Positions 1 through 8,615 are shown, numbered from the stretch's first letter. The stretch is 13,523 nt of DNA from an uncultured Aquincola sp. (GCA_937883885.1 CAKZXL010000115.1:1-13523), one strand, 5' to 3'. Numbers and translations: made by a program. The notes: generated by a model not told the origin, from the letters alone.

Positions 1-79
1 AACGGTCTACCCAGACCACCCCCGCGCCAGTGCTAGCTTTGCGTACCGTCACTTATTGCACTGAAAACGAGGAGACCCC
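1..79. mobile_element. IS1071 terminal inverted repeat (left copy, partial)
   Basis: Read on the minus strand from position 79 leftwards, the sequence starts GGGGTCTCCTCG, the form of a Tn3-family end, and I recognise it as the IS1071 terminus. The same sequence occurs in inverted orientation from 13411, with 74 of 79 bases identical. The outer tip of the element is at 79, where the livH coding sequence resumes. IS1071 repeats are known to be about 110 bp, so the window begins inside the repeat. Its transposase is not in view. The family name rests on recognition of the end sequence, not on a database match. Confidence 0.85.
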
Positions 80-962
80 TCTTTCGCTGGGCGCCATCTA
101 CGCCCTGATCGCCATTGGCTACACCATGGTGTACGGCATCATCGGCATGATCAACTTTGCCCATGGCGACATTTACATGATCGGCGCCTACATCGGCCTG
201 GTCACGCTGTCGGCCGTCGGCGTGCAAAGCGGCCTGCCGGTGTGGGCCGTCATTGCGCTGATGCTGGTGGTGGCCGTGGCCGTCACGGGCGTCTATGGCT
301 TTGTGGTGGAGCAGGTGGCCTACAAGCCGCTGCGCAGCAGCCCCCGCCTGGTGGCGCTGATCTCGGCCATCGGTATGTCCATCTTTCTGCAAAACTGGGT
401 GGCGCTGGGCCAGGGCGCGCGCGACATGGCTGTGCCGTCGCTGGTACCCGGCGCGCTGCGTTTTGGCGCAGAAGGGGGCTTTGAGGTGTATGTGCCCTAC
501 TCGCGCATTCTGATCATCGTGGTGGCGGTGGTGCTGATGATTGCGCTGACGCTGTACATCCAGCACTCGCGCATGGGCCGCGCGTCGCGCGCCTGCTCGC
601 AAGACATGCACATGGCCAATTTGCTGGGCATAGACACCAACCGCGTGATCTCGTTCACCTTCATCCTGGGCGCCATGCTGGCTGCCGTGGGCGGGGTGCT
701 GATTGCGCTGGCTGTGGGCAAACTCAACCCCTTTATCGGTTTTCTGGCGGGCATCAAGGCCTTCACGGCGGCGGTGCTGGGGGGCATTGGCTCGATCCCG
801 GGCGCCATGCTGGGCGGGGTGATTCTGGGCGTGGCCGAGACCCTTGCCGCGGCCTATATCTCGTCAGAGTACAAAGATATCGTGGCCTTCGGCCTGCTGG
901 TGCTGATTTTGCTGGTGCGCCCCACGGGCCTGCTGGGCAAGCCTGAAGTGGAGAAGGTCTGA
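30..962 (+). CDS. livH: Branched-chain amino acid type ABC transporter permease LivH, N-terminus replaced by IS1071 sequence
   Basis: This is one of the two inner-membrane permease subunits of a HAAT/Liv importer. Native sequence starts at base 80 (LSLGAIYAL, then [17 protein letters not shown], the conserved first-helix block of LivH). The rest is a run of hydrophobic helices with the cytoplasmic loop [13 protein letters not shown] and a typical end, RPTGLLGKP. The family normally begins about 10-12 residues earlier (roughly M..QQL.NG). Here that part, the ribosome binding site and the promoter have been lost to the IS1071 end. The frame stays open through the repeat to the left window edge, with a GTG at 30 as the first possible start inside it and an in-frame ATG at 126. 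The stop codon TGA overlaps the livM ATG by one base. Whether functional LivH is still made is uncertain. Confidence 0.85.
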   Translation: MLALRTVTYCTENEETPLSLGAIYALIAIGYTMVYGIIGMINFAHGDIYMIGAYIGLVTLSAVGVQSGLPVWAVIALMLVVAVAVTGVYGFVVEQVAYKPLRSSPRLVALISAIGMSIFLQNWVALGQGARDMAVPSLVPGALRFGAEGGFEVYVPYSRILIIVVAVVLMIALTLYIQHSRMGRASRACSQDMHMANLLGIDTNRVISFTFILGAMLAAVGGVLIALAVGKLNPFIGFLAGIKAFTAAVLGGIGSIPGAMLGGVILGVAETLAAAYISSEYKDIVAFGLLVLILLVRPTGLLGKPEVEKV

Positions 963-2203
963 TGCACGCCGCCGGTTTTTCTTCCCATCTCAAAAACGCG
1001 CTGATCGCCACCGCGCTGGCGGCCATCGTGGTGCTGCCCATCTTCACGCTGCACCTGGAGCGCGCAGGCACGCGCACCATCATCGTCCCTGAATGGAGCA
1101 CGCTGCTGTGGGGCTGCCTGGCCGTGTTTGTGGTGCAGCTGCTGCGCCCGCTGCTGGCGCCCAGGTTGCCGCGCTTTGCCCTGCCCCGCTTGCCGCAGGC
1201 CGCGCCAGGCCAGCGCAAGGTGCTGATCTTTGTGGCGCTGATGCTGGCTGCATCGTGGCCGTTCTTTGCCGGGCGCAACGCGGTGGACATTGCCACGCTG
1301 GCCATGATCTACGTGATGCTGGGCCTGGGTCTGAACATCGTCGTGGGCTTTGCCGGCCTGCTGGACCTGGGCTTTGTGGGCTTTTATGCCGTGGGCGCCT
1401 ACACCTACGCGCTGCTGTTCCACTGGGCGGGCTGGAGCTTCTGGGAAGCCCTGCCCCTGGCCGGCGCGGCGGCGGCGCTGTTCGGTTTTGTGCTGGGCTT
1501 TCCGGTGCTGCGGCTGCGCGGCGACTACCTGGCCATCGTCACGCTGGGCTTTGGCGAAATCATCCGGCTGCTGCTGGTCAACCTGACCGACTGGACGGGC
1601 GGGCCGGACGGCATCTCCAGCATTCCCAAGCCCACGGTGCTGGGCCTGGAGATGACGCGCAATCCGTCGGCAGAGGGCGGCACCACCTTCCACCAGTTCT
1701 TCGGGCTGGAGTTCAACTCGCTGCACATGGTGATCGCGCTGTACCTGATGGCGCTGCTGCTGGCGGTGATTACGCTGTTCATCAGCAACCGGCTGATCCG
1801 CATGCCGATTGGCCGCGCCTGGGAGGCGCTGCGCGAGGACGAAATCGCCTGTCGCTCGCTGGGCCTGAACCCGATGCGCATCAAGCTGTCGGCCTTCACG
1901 CTGGGCGCCATGTTTGCGGGCTTTGGCGGCGCGTTTTTTGCGGCGCGCCAGGGCATCGTGAACCCCGAGTCGTTCACCTTCATCGAGTCCGCACTCATTT
2001 TGGCCATCGTGGTGCTGGGCGGCATGGGCTCGCAGCTGGGCGTGATCATCGCGGCCATTTTGCTCACCGTGCTGCCCGAAGTGGCGCGCGAATTTTCTGA
2101 ATACCGCATGCTGATCTTTGGCCTGGTCATGATTTTGATGATGATCTGGCGCCCGCAGGGCCTGCTGCCCATGAAGCGCCACCATGTGGAGGTGCCCGCA
2201 TGA
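962..2203 (+). CDS. livM: Branched-chain amino acid type ABC transporter permease LivM
   Basis: This is the second permease subunit of the Liv-type importer, 413 residues in the inner membrane. An N-terminal extension of about 90 residues with hydrophobic segments comes first, as in the longer LivM proteins. The conserved core follows: [20 protein letters not shown], then the cytoplasmic coupling loop [19 protein letters not shown], then [17 protein letters not shown] and the usual C-terminal RPQGLLP. The ATG at 962 overlaps the livH stop by one base and the TGA overlaps the livG start by four (ATGA), so translation is probably coupled. The family assignment is firm. The substrate is not: Liv-type systems in betaproteobacteria also import amides, urea and aromatic or dicarboxylic acids. 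Confidence 0.93.
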   Translation: MHAAGFSSHLKNALIATALAAIVVLPIFTLHLERAGTRTIIVPEWSTLLWGCLAVFVVQLLRPLLAPRLPRFALPRLPQAAPGQRKVLIFVALMLAASWPFFAGRNAVDIATLAMIYVMLGLGLNIVVGFAGLLDLGFVGFYAVGAYTYALLFHWAGWSFWEALPLAGAAAALFGFVLGFPVLRLRGDYLAIVTLGFGEIIRLLLVNLTDWTGGPDGISSIPKPTVLGLEMTRNPSAEGGTTFHQFFGLEFNSLHMVIALYLMALLLAVITLFISNRLIRMPIGRAWEALREDEIACRSLGLNPMRIKLSAFTLGAMFAGFGGAFFAARQGIVNPESFTFIESALILAIVVLGGMGSQLGVIIAAILLTVLPEVAREFSEYRMLIFGLVMILMMIWRPQGLLPMKRHHVEVPA

Positions 2204-2966
2204 GCGCGCCCCTGCTTGAAGTCAAAGACCTGTGCATGCGCTTTGGCGGCCTGCTGGCGGTGGACCACGTGGGCTTTGATGTGCGGCCGCAAGAGGTGTT
2301 TGCCATCATCGGCCCCAACGGCGCGGGCAAGACCACGGTGTTCAACTGCATCAGCGGCTTTTACCGGCCCAGCAGCGGGCAGATTGCACTGCAAGGCCAG
2401 GCCATCGCGGGCTACACCAGCCACCAGGTGGCGCGCCACGGCGTGGTGCGCACCTTTCAAAACGTGCGCCTGTTCAAGGGCATGACGGTACTGGAAAACC
2501 TGCTGGTGGCCCAGCACCACCAGTCGCGCGCGCCGCTGCTGGCGGGCCTGTTCAACACCGCCAGCTACCGCCGCAGTGAAGCCGAAAAAATCGAGCGCGC
2601 CCTGCAGTGGCTGGACGTGATGGACCTGCGCGACTTTGTCAACCGCGAGGCCGGCAACCTGGCCTACGGCCACCAGCGCCGCCTGGAGATTGCGCGCTGC
2701 ATGATCACCCAGCCGCGCCTGCTGATGCTGGACGAGCCCGCAGCCGGCCTGAATCCGCAGGAGAAAAAAGACCTGCAGCAACTCATCGACCAGCTGCGCC
2801 GCGACTACCGCGTAACCGTGCTGCTGATCGAGCACGACATGGGCCTGGTGATGGGCGTATCCGAGCGCATCCTGGTCATGGAGCACGGCAAGCCCATCGC
2901 CATGGGCGCGCCAGACGCCATTCGCAACGACGAACGGGTCATCAAGGCCTATCTGGGAGAAGCGTG

Positions 2967-2967
<1 letters not shown>
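2200..2967 (+). CDS. livG: ABC transporter ATP-binding protein LivG
   Basis: This is a cytoplasmic ATPase that pairs with LivF to drive the LivHM channel. In its 255 residues the Walker A motif GPNGAGKTT is at 38-46. The LivG-type signature YGHQRR, which replaces the usual LSGGQ, starts at 156. Walker B is [11 protein letters not shown] with D178 and E179, and the switch histidine is H212 in IEHDMG. The C-terminal [14 protein letters not shown] is typical of LivG. The length is normal for the family and the gene appears intact. Its start overlaps the livM stop by four bases, and its TGA overlaps the livF ATG by one base. Confidence 0.95.
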
Positions 2968-3692
<725 letters not shown>

Positions 3693-3718
3693 TGCGCTGT
3701 GTGGGCGCACTGGCACGA

Positions 3719-3743
3719 CAAAAGCGGCCTTTGGCCGCTTTTG
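3719..3743. terminator. Bidirectional terminator after livF
   Basis: A perfect 11-bp stem (CAAAAGCGGCC paired with GGCCGCTTTTG) closes on a TTT loop. The A-run and T-run sit in the two arms, so the hairpin works as a rho-independent terminator from either side. It lies 26 bases after the livF stop and separates the transport operon from the chn cluster. Confidence 0.85.
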
Positions 3744-3792
3744 ATTTGATAGCTACCAGCGCTTGATAAATAAAGGCTAGTGCCTGAATTCA
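3743..3792. repeat. Comamonadaceae-type dispersed intergenic sequence
   Basis: The stretch containing TAGCTACCAGCGCTTGATAA followed by ATAAAGGCTAG resembles a short sequence found many times between genes in Acidovorax, Polaromonas and relatives, usually beside terminators. I identify it from memory of those genomes. Only one copy is seen in this window. It supports a Comamonadaceae origin for the left arm. Confidence 0.45.
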
Positions 3793-4088
3793 TCTTGATG
3801 GCGACGCGTCATCGATCCAATCGGGCACAGGCTCTCTGCCAGGGCGTGAAGGGGCATACCGACGCGACCAATCGCCCGCGCCCCTTTGGGTTTGAGAGCT
3901 GCAAATCCCATTACGTCAGCGCACATCAGGGCAAAAACCCACTCATCCCCGACGCTCCACCCCGGGGGAAACCCGTGGTTCTCCCCCCCTTGCTCATTTT
4001 CTACAACGCGCTGCGCAAGACCTTCAATACGCATGCGCACTGCCTCCGAATAATCCGGCGTTGCTCACCACAACCAAAGGAGACAAGC
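3744..4088. other. Spacer between the liv operon and the chn cluster
   Basis: These 345 bases hold the dispersed repeat at the left and the doubtful minus-strand ORF (3777-4034). Presumably they also hold the promoter that reads into chnC, since the livF terminator should block read-through. I could not pick a convincing -35/-10 pair or a regulator site by eye. The plus-strand frame continuing upstream of chnC here lacks coding features and is treated as untranslated. Confidence 0.5.
3777..4034 (-). CDS. Hypothetical protein, 85 aa, doubtful
   Basis: A minus-strand frame runs from an ATG at 4034 to a TAG at 3777. A well-placed GGAGG lies 8 bases before the ATG, and a GTG at 4040 is a second possible start. 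The product begins MRIEGLAQRVVENEQGG and has no signal peptide, clear membrane helix or motif that I recognise. The reading frame upstream of the start reads like protein (PDYSEAVR) back to a TGA, so it may be the remnant of a longer gene. Codon use is less GC-rich at third positions than in neighbouring genes. It fills the spacer between livF and chnC on the opposite strand and would overlap any chnC promoter. It may be spurious. Confidence 0.3.
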   Translation of the reverse strand: MRIEGLAQRVVENEQGGENHGFPPGWSVGDEWVFALMCADVMGFAALKPKGARAIGRVGMPLHALAESLCPIGSMTRRHQDEFRH

Positions 4089-4991
4089 ATGGGTACCTCC
4101 CCCCAGTCTGATTTTTTGCGCGCGCTGTACCAGTCCTGGTCGGACCGCATGGCCGCCAACCCCGCGATGACCCTCGCCGACCTGCGCAGCCTGTTCGACG
4201 AGTGGCATCAACCCACGCTCGAGCCTGAAGGCGTGACCTACAAGTCGGACGTGCTCGCCGGCGTGGAAGCCATCTGGGCCCTGCCCCATGGCGCAGACAC
4301 CAAGAAGGTCATCCTGTACACGCACGGCGGCGGCTTTGCCGTGGGCTCGGCCGCCAGCCATCGCAAGCTGGCCGGTCACCTGGCCAAGCATCTGGGCGCG
4401 ACCGCGGTGGTGATCGACTACCGCCGGGCGCCCGAGCATCCGTATCCGGCCCAGATCGAGGATTCGACGGCTGTCTACAAAGAACTGCTGGCGCGTGGCT
4501 TCAAAGCAGCCGACATCGTCACCAGCGGCGACTCGGCGGGCGGCAACCTGGCCATCTCCACGGTGCTGAAGCTGCGCCAGGACGGCGTGGCGCTGCCGGG
4601 CGCGGTGATTGCCTTTTCGCCCTGGCTCGACATGGAGCATGTCGGCAAGACGCTGCAGACCAACGCGGCCACCGACGCCCTGGTCAGCAAGGCCGTTCTG
4701 GAGGGCATGTCGGGCATGTTCCTGGGCGAGAAGGGCTCACGCACCGACCCGCTGGCCAATCCGCTGAAGGCCGACTACACGGGCTTTCCGCGCCTGTACA
4801 TCAACGCCGGCAGTGCCGAAACCCTGCTGGACAACGCGCAAGACCTGGAGCGCATCGCCAAGGCGGCGGGCGTGAACGTCACGCTATCGGTGGTGGACGG
4901 CATGCAGCACGTCTTCCCGTTCCTGGCGGGTCGCGCCCCCGAGGCCGACGACGAGCTGCGGCGCATTGCCCAGTGGTTCAAGGGCGCCTGA
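4089..4991 (+). CDS. chnC: Epsilon-caprolactone (6-hexanolactone) hydrolase, alpha/beta hydrolase of the HSL family
   Basis: This predicted cytoplasmic enzyme (no signal peptide) opens the seven-membered lactone made by ChnB to 6-hydroxyhexanoate. The start is the ATG at 4089 behind a strong AAAGGAGA, giving 300 residues. Hallmarks of the hormone-sensitive-lipase (family IV) esterases are visible: the oxyanion motif HGGGF at 79-83, YRRAPEHPYPA at 111-121, the nucleophile elbow GDSAGG with Ser149, and the histidine H274 in MQHVFPF. The acid residue lies in SAETLLD, as E244 or D248; family members more often have DPLRD here. The fold assignment is firm. The lactonase role follows from its place directly before chnB, since sequence alone cannot exclude another esterase. 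A hairpin after the stop separates it from chnB. Confidence 0.8.
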   Translation: MGTSPQSDFLRALYQSWSDRMAANPAMTLADLRSLFDEWHQPTLEPEGVTYKSDVLAGVEAIWALPHGADTKKVILYTHGGGFAVGSAASHRKLAGHLAKHLGATAVVIDYRRAPEHPYPAQIEDSTAVYKELLARGFKAADIVTSGDSAGGNLAISTVLKLRQDGVALPGAVIAFSPWLDMEHVGKTLQTNAATDALVSKAVLEGMSGMFLGEKGSRTDPLANPLKADYTGFPRLYINAGSAETLLDNAQDLERIAKAAGVNVTLSVVDGMQHVFPFLAGRAPEADDELRRIAQWFKGA

Positions 4992-5008
4992 GCTCCAGTT
5001 AGCCAAGA

Positions 5009-5039
5009 CCCCGAGGCCGAGGAGCCTTGGGGAAATTTT
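5009..5039 (+). terminator. Hairpin with short T-run after chnC
   Basis: CCCCGAGGC at 5009-5017 pairs with GCCTTGGGG at 5024-5032, with one G-U pair and a 6-base loop. AAATTTT follows. It lies 17 bases after the chnC stop and about 80 bases before chnB, so it could partly terminate chnC transcription or mark the border of a separate chnB transcript. Confidence 0.55.
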
Positions 5040-5111
5040 CCTCATTGCAACAACGCAGGCCACTACGTCGCCGCCAGGCGCAGCTGTGGCCGCAACTTAG
5101 AGAGACTCACC

Positions 5112-6707
5112 ATGAAAAACACCAAACATCTGGACGCAATCGTCATCGGCGCCGGCTTTGGCGGCATGTACATGCTGAAAAAGCTGCGCGACGAGCAGGG
5201 CCTGAAAGTGCGCGTCTTCGACAAGGCCGGCGGCGTGGGCGGCACCTGGTACTGGAACCGCTACCCCGGCGCGCTGTCGGACACCGAGACCTTTGTTTAC
5301 TGCTATTCGTGGGATAAAGAGCTGCTGCAGGAGATGCACATCACCACGCGCTATGTGACGCAGCCGCAAATCCTGTCGTATCTGGAGCATGTGGCCGACC
5401 GCTACAACCTGCGCCCCGACATTCAGCTGAACACCGGCGTCACGGCCGCGCACTTCAACGAAACCACCAACCTGTGGGAAGTGAAAACCGACACCGGCGA
5501 GGCCTACACCGCCAAGTTTTTGGTGACCGCGCTGGGCCTGCTGTCGGCCACCAACGTCCCCAAGATCAAGGGCCTGGACACCTTCCAGGGCGAGTGGCTG
5601 CACACCGGCAACTGGCCCGAAGGCGTGCAATACGACGGCAAGCGCGTGGGCGTGATTGGCACGGGCTCCACCGGCACCCAGGTCATCACCGCGATTGCGC
5701 CCAAGGTGGGCCATCTGACGGTGTTCCAACGCTCGCCCCAGTACAGCGTGCCCGTGGGCAACGGCCCGGTCACGCCCGAATACGTGGCAGAGGTGAAGAA
5801 GAACTACGACGAGATCTGGGAGCAGGTGAAGGGCTCGGTGGTGGCCTTTGGCTTCAAGGAAAGCACCGTCTCGGCCATGAGCGTGTCGGAAGAAGAGCGC
5901 CAGGCCGTGTTCCAGAAAGCCTGGGACAACGGCGGTGGTTTCCGCTTCATGTTCGAGACCTTCTGCGACATCGCCACCGATGAGCGCGCCAACAAGGCGG
6001 CGCAAGACTTCATCCGCAGCAAGATTGCCGAAATCGTCAAGGACCCCGAGACGGCACGCAAGCTCATGCCGCAAGACCTGTACGCCAAGCGCCCTTTGTG
6101 CGACAGCGGCTACTACGCCACCTACAACCGGCCCAATGTCGATCTGGTGGATGTCAAGGCCAACCCGATTGTCGAAATCACCCCCAAGGGCGTCAAAACC
6201 ACCGATGGCGTGGAGCACGAACTGGACATGCTGATTTTTGCCACTGGCTTTGACGCGGTGGATGGCAACTACACCAAGATCGACATCCGTGGCCGCAATG
6301 GCCTGACGATTCAAGAGCAGTGGAAATCAGGCCCTAGCAGCTACATGGGCGTGGCCAATGCCAACTTCCCCAACATGTTCATGGTGCTGGGCCCCAACGG
6401 CCCCTTCACCAACCTGCCACCGTCCATCGAGAGCCAGGTCGAGTGGATTGCCGCGCTGATCAAGGATGTGAACGCCAAGGACCTGAAAACCGTGGAGGCC
6501 ACCACCGCCGCCGAAGCCGGCTGGACCAAGACCTGCCAGGACATCGCCAACATGACGCTGTTCCCCAAGGCCGACTCCTGGATTTTTGGCGCAAACATCC
6601 CCGGCAAAACCAACACCGTATACTTCTACCTGGCGGGCCTGGGTGCTTACCGGCAAGAGCTGTCGGCGGTGCAAAACAAGGGTTACGAGGGTTTCGTATT
6701 CCAGTAA
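5112..6707 (+). CDS. chnB: Cyclohexanone 1,2-monooxygenase (Baeyer-Villiger, FAD/NADPH)
   Basis: This flavoprotein converts cyclohexanone, O2 and NADPH to epsilon-caprolactone in the cytoplasm. Its 531 residues are close to the 543 of the Acinetobacter enzyme, which it resembles along its whole length. The FAD Rossmann motif GAGFGG is at 13-18. The Baeyer-Villiger fingerprint FQGEWLHTGNWP is at 158-169, with the expected F, G, H and W. The NADPH motif GTGSTG is at 183-188, and the catalytic arginine is R327 in YAKRPLCDSGYY. Blocks such as ATGFDAVDGNY and GPFTNLPPSIESQVEW mark it as the cyclohexanone type rather than the cyclopentanone type. The ATG at 5112 has only a weak purine-rich site before it. 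chnA follows after 35 bases, so the two are probably co-transcribed. Confidence 0.96.
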   Translation: MKNTKHLDAIVIGAGFGGMYMLKKLRDEQGLKVRVFDKAGGVGGTWYWNRYPGALSDTETFVYCYSWDKELLQEMHITTRYVTQPQILSYLEHVADRYNLRPDIQLNTGVTAAHFNETTNLWEVKTDTGEAYTAKFLVTALGLLSATNVPKIKGLDTFQGEWLHTGNWPEGVQYDGKRVGVIGTGSTGTQVITAIAPKVGHLTVFQRSPQYSVPVGNGPVTPEYVAEVKKNYDEIWEQVKGSVVAFGFKESTVSAMSVSEEERQAVFQKAWDNGGGFRFMFETFCDIATDERANKAAQDFIRSKIAEIVKDPETARKLMPQDLYAKRPLCDSGYYATYNRPNVDLVDVKANPIVEITPKGVKTTDGVEHELDMLIFATGFDAVDGNYTKIDIRGRNGLTIQEQWKSGPSSYMGVANANFPNMFMVLGPNGPFTNLPPSIESQVEWIAALIKDVNAKDLKTVEATTAAEAGWTKTCQDIANMTLFPKADSWIFGANIPGKTNTVYFYLAGLGAYRQELSAVQNKGYEGFVFQ

Positions 6708-6742
6708 GCGCGCATTTTTAAAACATCAACCAAGGAGACAAC

Positions 6743-7495
6743 ATGAAACGCGTAGAAAACAAAGTGATTTTGGTAACCGGTGGTGCCATGGGCATGGGCC
6801 GCTCGCACAGCGAGCTGCTGGCAGCCCAGGGGGCCTGGGTGTTCGTGGCCGACGTGAATGCGACAGAGGGGCAAGCCACCGTGGACAGCATCCGCAAAAA
6901 CGGTGGCAAGGCCGACTTTTTGGAGCTGGATGTGACGCAAGAAGCCCAATGGAACGCCGCACTGGCCCAAATCACCGAGCGCGCTGGCCGTCTGGATGTG
7001 CTGGTGAACAACGCCGGAATCCTGATCCTCAAGCCGATGCAAGACACGACCAACGAAGAGTGGGATCGCGTCTTCGACGTGAACGTGCGCGGCCTGTTCA
7101 TCGGCACGCGGGCGGCAGTGCCGCTGATGCAAAAAGCCGGTGGCGGCACCATCGTCAACGTGTCGTCCATTTACGGCCTGGTTGGTGCCCCCGGTGCCAG
7201 CGCCTACGAAGCCTCCAAGGGCGCGGTGCGTTTGTTCACCAAGTCTTGCGCGGTGGATCTGGCACCGTTCAATATCCGCGTCAACTCGGTGCATCCGGGC
7301 GTGATTGAAACCCAGATGACCAAGGCGATGTTGGATGACCCAATCATTCGCCCGGCGCTGCTCGGCCCCACGCTGCTCAAGCGCCCGGCGCAGCCCATAG
7401 AGGTGTCGCAGGCGGTGCTGTTCCTGGCCTCGGACGAATCCTCGTTCGTGCATGGCGCAGAACTGGTCGTTGACGGCGGCTACACAGCCAACTGA
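6743..7495 (+). CDS. chnA: Cyclohexanol dehydrogenase (short-chain dehydrogenase/reductase)
   Basis: This enzyme oxidises cyclohexanol to cyclohexanone with NAD+ and feeds ChnB. It is a classical SDR of 250 residues: coenzyme motif TGGAMGMG at 12-19, D37 at the end of the second strand (favouring NAD over NADP), NNAG at 89-92, and the catalytic set N114, S142, Y155 and K159 (YEASK). The C-terminal GAELVVDGGYTA is typical of the family. The ATG at 6743 follows an AAGGAGA site. SDRs are a large family, so the substrate is inferred from the position directly behind chnB in a complete chn cluster. A long perfect-arm hairpin follows the gene. Confidence 0.88.
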   Translation: MKRVENKVILVTGGAMGMGRSHSELLAAQGAWVFVADVNATEGQATVDSIRKNGGKADFLELDVTQEAQWNAALAQITERAGRLDVLVNNAGILILKPMQDTTNEEWDRVFDVNVRGLFIGTRAAVPLMQKAGGGTIVNVSSIYGLVGAPGASAYEASKGAVRLFTKSCAVDLAPFNIRVNSVHPGVIETQMTKAMLDDPIIRPALLGPTLLKRPAQPIEVSQAVLFLASDESSFVHGAELVVDGGYTAN

Positions 7496-7504
7496 TCGTC
7501 AACC

Positions 7505-7550
7505 GCAACGCGCCGGACTCAAGCCGCGAGCGGGTAGTCCGGGGCGTTGC
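7505..7550 (+). other. Large stem-loop between chnA and the outer-membrane protein gene
   Basis: GCAACGC and CCGGACT (7505-7519, one base between them) pair with AGTCCGG and GCGTTGC (7536-7550). This gives two 7-bp helices split by a single G-G mismatch, with a 16-base loop. No T-run follows, so it is probably not a simple terminator. It may tune or process the mRNA between the enzyme genes and the channel gene. Confidence 0.65.
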
Positions 7551-7588
7551 TGCGAGCACAAGAAAACACCCCATCAGGAGACAAACCA

Positions 7589-8479
7589 ATGAAGCAATTT
7601 TTCAAGCGACTGGCATCCCTGGCCGCTGCACTGACTGCCCTGACGCAAGCCGGCACGGCCAGCGCCATCGAATTTGACGCCGGTGACTACACCCCAATGC
7701 CAGCCGGCACCACCGCGCTGGTGGTCTATGGCCAGCACACCACGCGCGACAAGCTGTACAGCCAGGGCAACCGACAGCCGATCAACCCACAGCTCGACTC
7801 CACCGTGGGCATCTTGCGCGCTGTGCGCTTCATGGAAGTGGGCGGTCTCATCATCGATCCGCAGTTTCTGCTGCCCTTTGGCCGCCTCAGCGCCAAGGAC
7901 GACATCGCGGGCCTGGGCTCGAAGAGCAGCGTGGGCGACCTGATCCTCGCGTCTGCCATCTGGTTCACCAAACCCGGCGACAAGAACCACTTTGCCATCA
8001 CGCCCTACCTGTACCTGCCGACCGGCTCGTACGACCGCAACCAGTCGTTGGGCCTGGGCGAAAACCGCTACAAGTTTGCGCTGCAGGCCGGCGGCATCGT
8101 GCAGCTGGCGCCCGGCATCCACTGGGACTACGCCGGTGACGTCACGCTGTTTGGCAAGAACGACGACTACAACGACGGCGCGGGCGGCCGTACAACCATG
8201 AAGCAAAAGCCGCTATACCAGCTGCAGACCCATCTGCGCTACCAGCTCAGTCCCACGGTAGATCTGCGCGCAGCCCTGTTCCACACCTTCGGCGGCGAGA
8301 CCAAGGTGGGCGGCGTAGAGCAGAACAACCGCCAGTCCACCACCAAGTTCAACGTGGGCACGGCCTGGTTCGCCCAGCCCGACCTGCAGTTGATCGCGAC
8401 CTATGGCCGCGACATCCATGTGCGCGAAGGCTTCAAGGCCAACAACCAGATCAATCTGCGCCTGCTGAAGCTCTATTGA
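7589..8479 (+). CDS. Outer-membrane channel-like protein, phenol MetA-pathway (SphA-like) transporter family
   Basis: The start is the ATG at 7589 behind CAGGAGAC, giving 296 residues. A Sec signal peptide is clear: positive residues at the start, a hydrophobic Ala/Leu stretch to about residue 20, then ASA with cleavage expected after A26. The mature protein alternates polar and hydrophobic residues with many aromatics and glycines, and it ends in LRLLKLY, as beta-barrel proteins end in an aromatic residue. Blocks such as ITPYLYLPTGSYD and GENRYKFALQAG resemble the family annotated in Pfam as Phenol_MetA_deg, found beside many aromatic and alicyclic degradation genes. Its likely role is uptake of cyclohexanol or a related hydrophobic substrate across the outer membrane. 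The family is seen, the role is inferred, and no standard gene symbol is known to me. Confidence 0.8.
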   Translation: MKQFFKRLASLAAALTALTQAGTASAIEFDAGDYTPMPAGTTALVVYGQHTTRDKLYSQGNRQPINPQLDSTVGILRAVRFMEVGGLIIDPQFLLPFGRLSAKDDIAGLGSKSSVGDLILASAIWFTKPGDKNHFAITPYLYLPTGSYDRNQSLGLGENRYKFALQAGGIVQLAPGIHWDYAGDVTLFGKNDDYNDGAGGRTTMKQKPLYQLQTHLRYQLSPTVDLRAALFHTFGGETKVGGVEQNNRQSTTKFNVGTAWFAQPDLQLIATYGRDIHVREGFKANNQINLRLLKLY

Positions 8480-8484
8480 TCACG

Positions 8485-8515
8485 CAGGCGGCCGTAGGTG
8501 CCCGGCGGCCGCCTG
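8485..8515 (+). terminator. Hairpin after the outer-membrane protein gene
   Basis: CAGGCGGCCG (8485-8494) and CGGCCGCCTG (8506-8515) form a perfect 10-bp GC-rich stem with an 11-base loop, six bases after the stop codon. There is no T-run behind it, so it may act as a weak terminator or as a 3'-end stabiliser. The remaining 100 bases before chnD could hold a separate promoter, but I see no convincing one. Confidence 0.6.
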
Positions 8516-8615
8516 AAACTGGATCGCGCAGTTATGGCAGGCTGTCATCAGGCAATGGCCGTTTCGATTCGAGCCTGACATTTTTGAAATCCAAATACTC
8601 AAGGAAAGACACACC

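Noticed and set aside
2607..2966. Upstream extension of the livF frame
   Set aside because: It lies inside livG in another frame and reads as Arg/Pro/Ala-rich noise; the ABC domain begins only after the ATG at 2967, which overlaps the livG stop.
3780..4088. 103-codon N-terminal extension of chnC
   Set aside because: The hydrolase has a normal length from the ATG at 4089 with a strong ribosome site; the extension has no features of the family and covers the likely promoter region.
5097..6314. 405-codon minus-strand frame opposite chnB
   Set aside because: Antisense shadow of a strongly conserved gene; no ribosome site and no recognisable protein motif.
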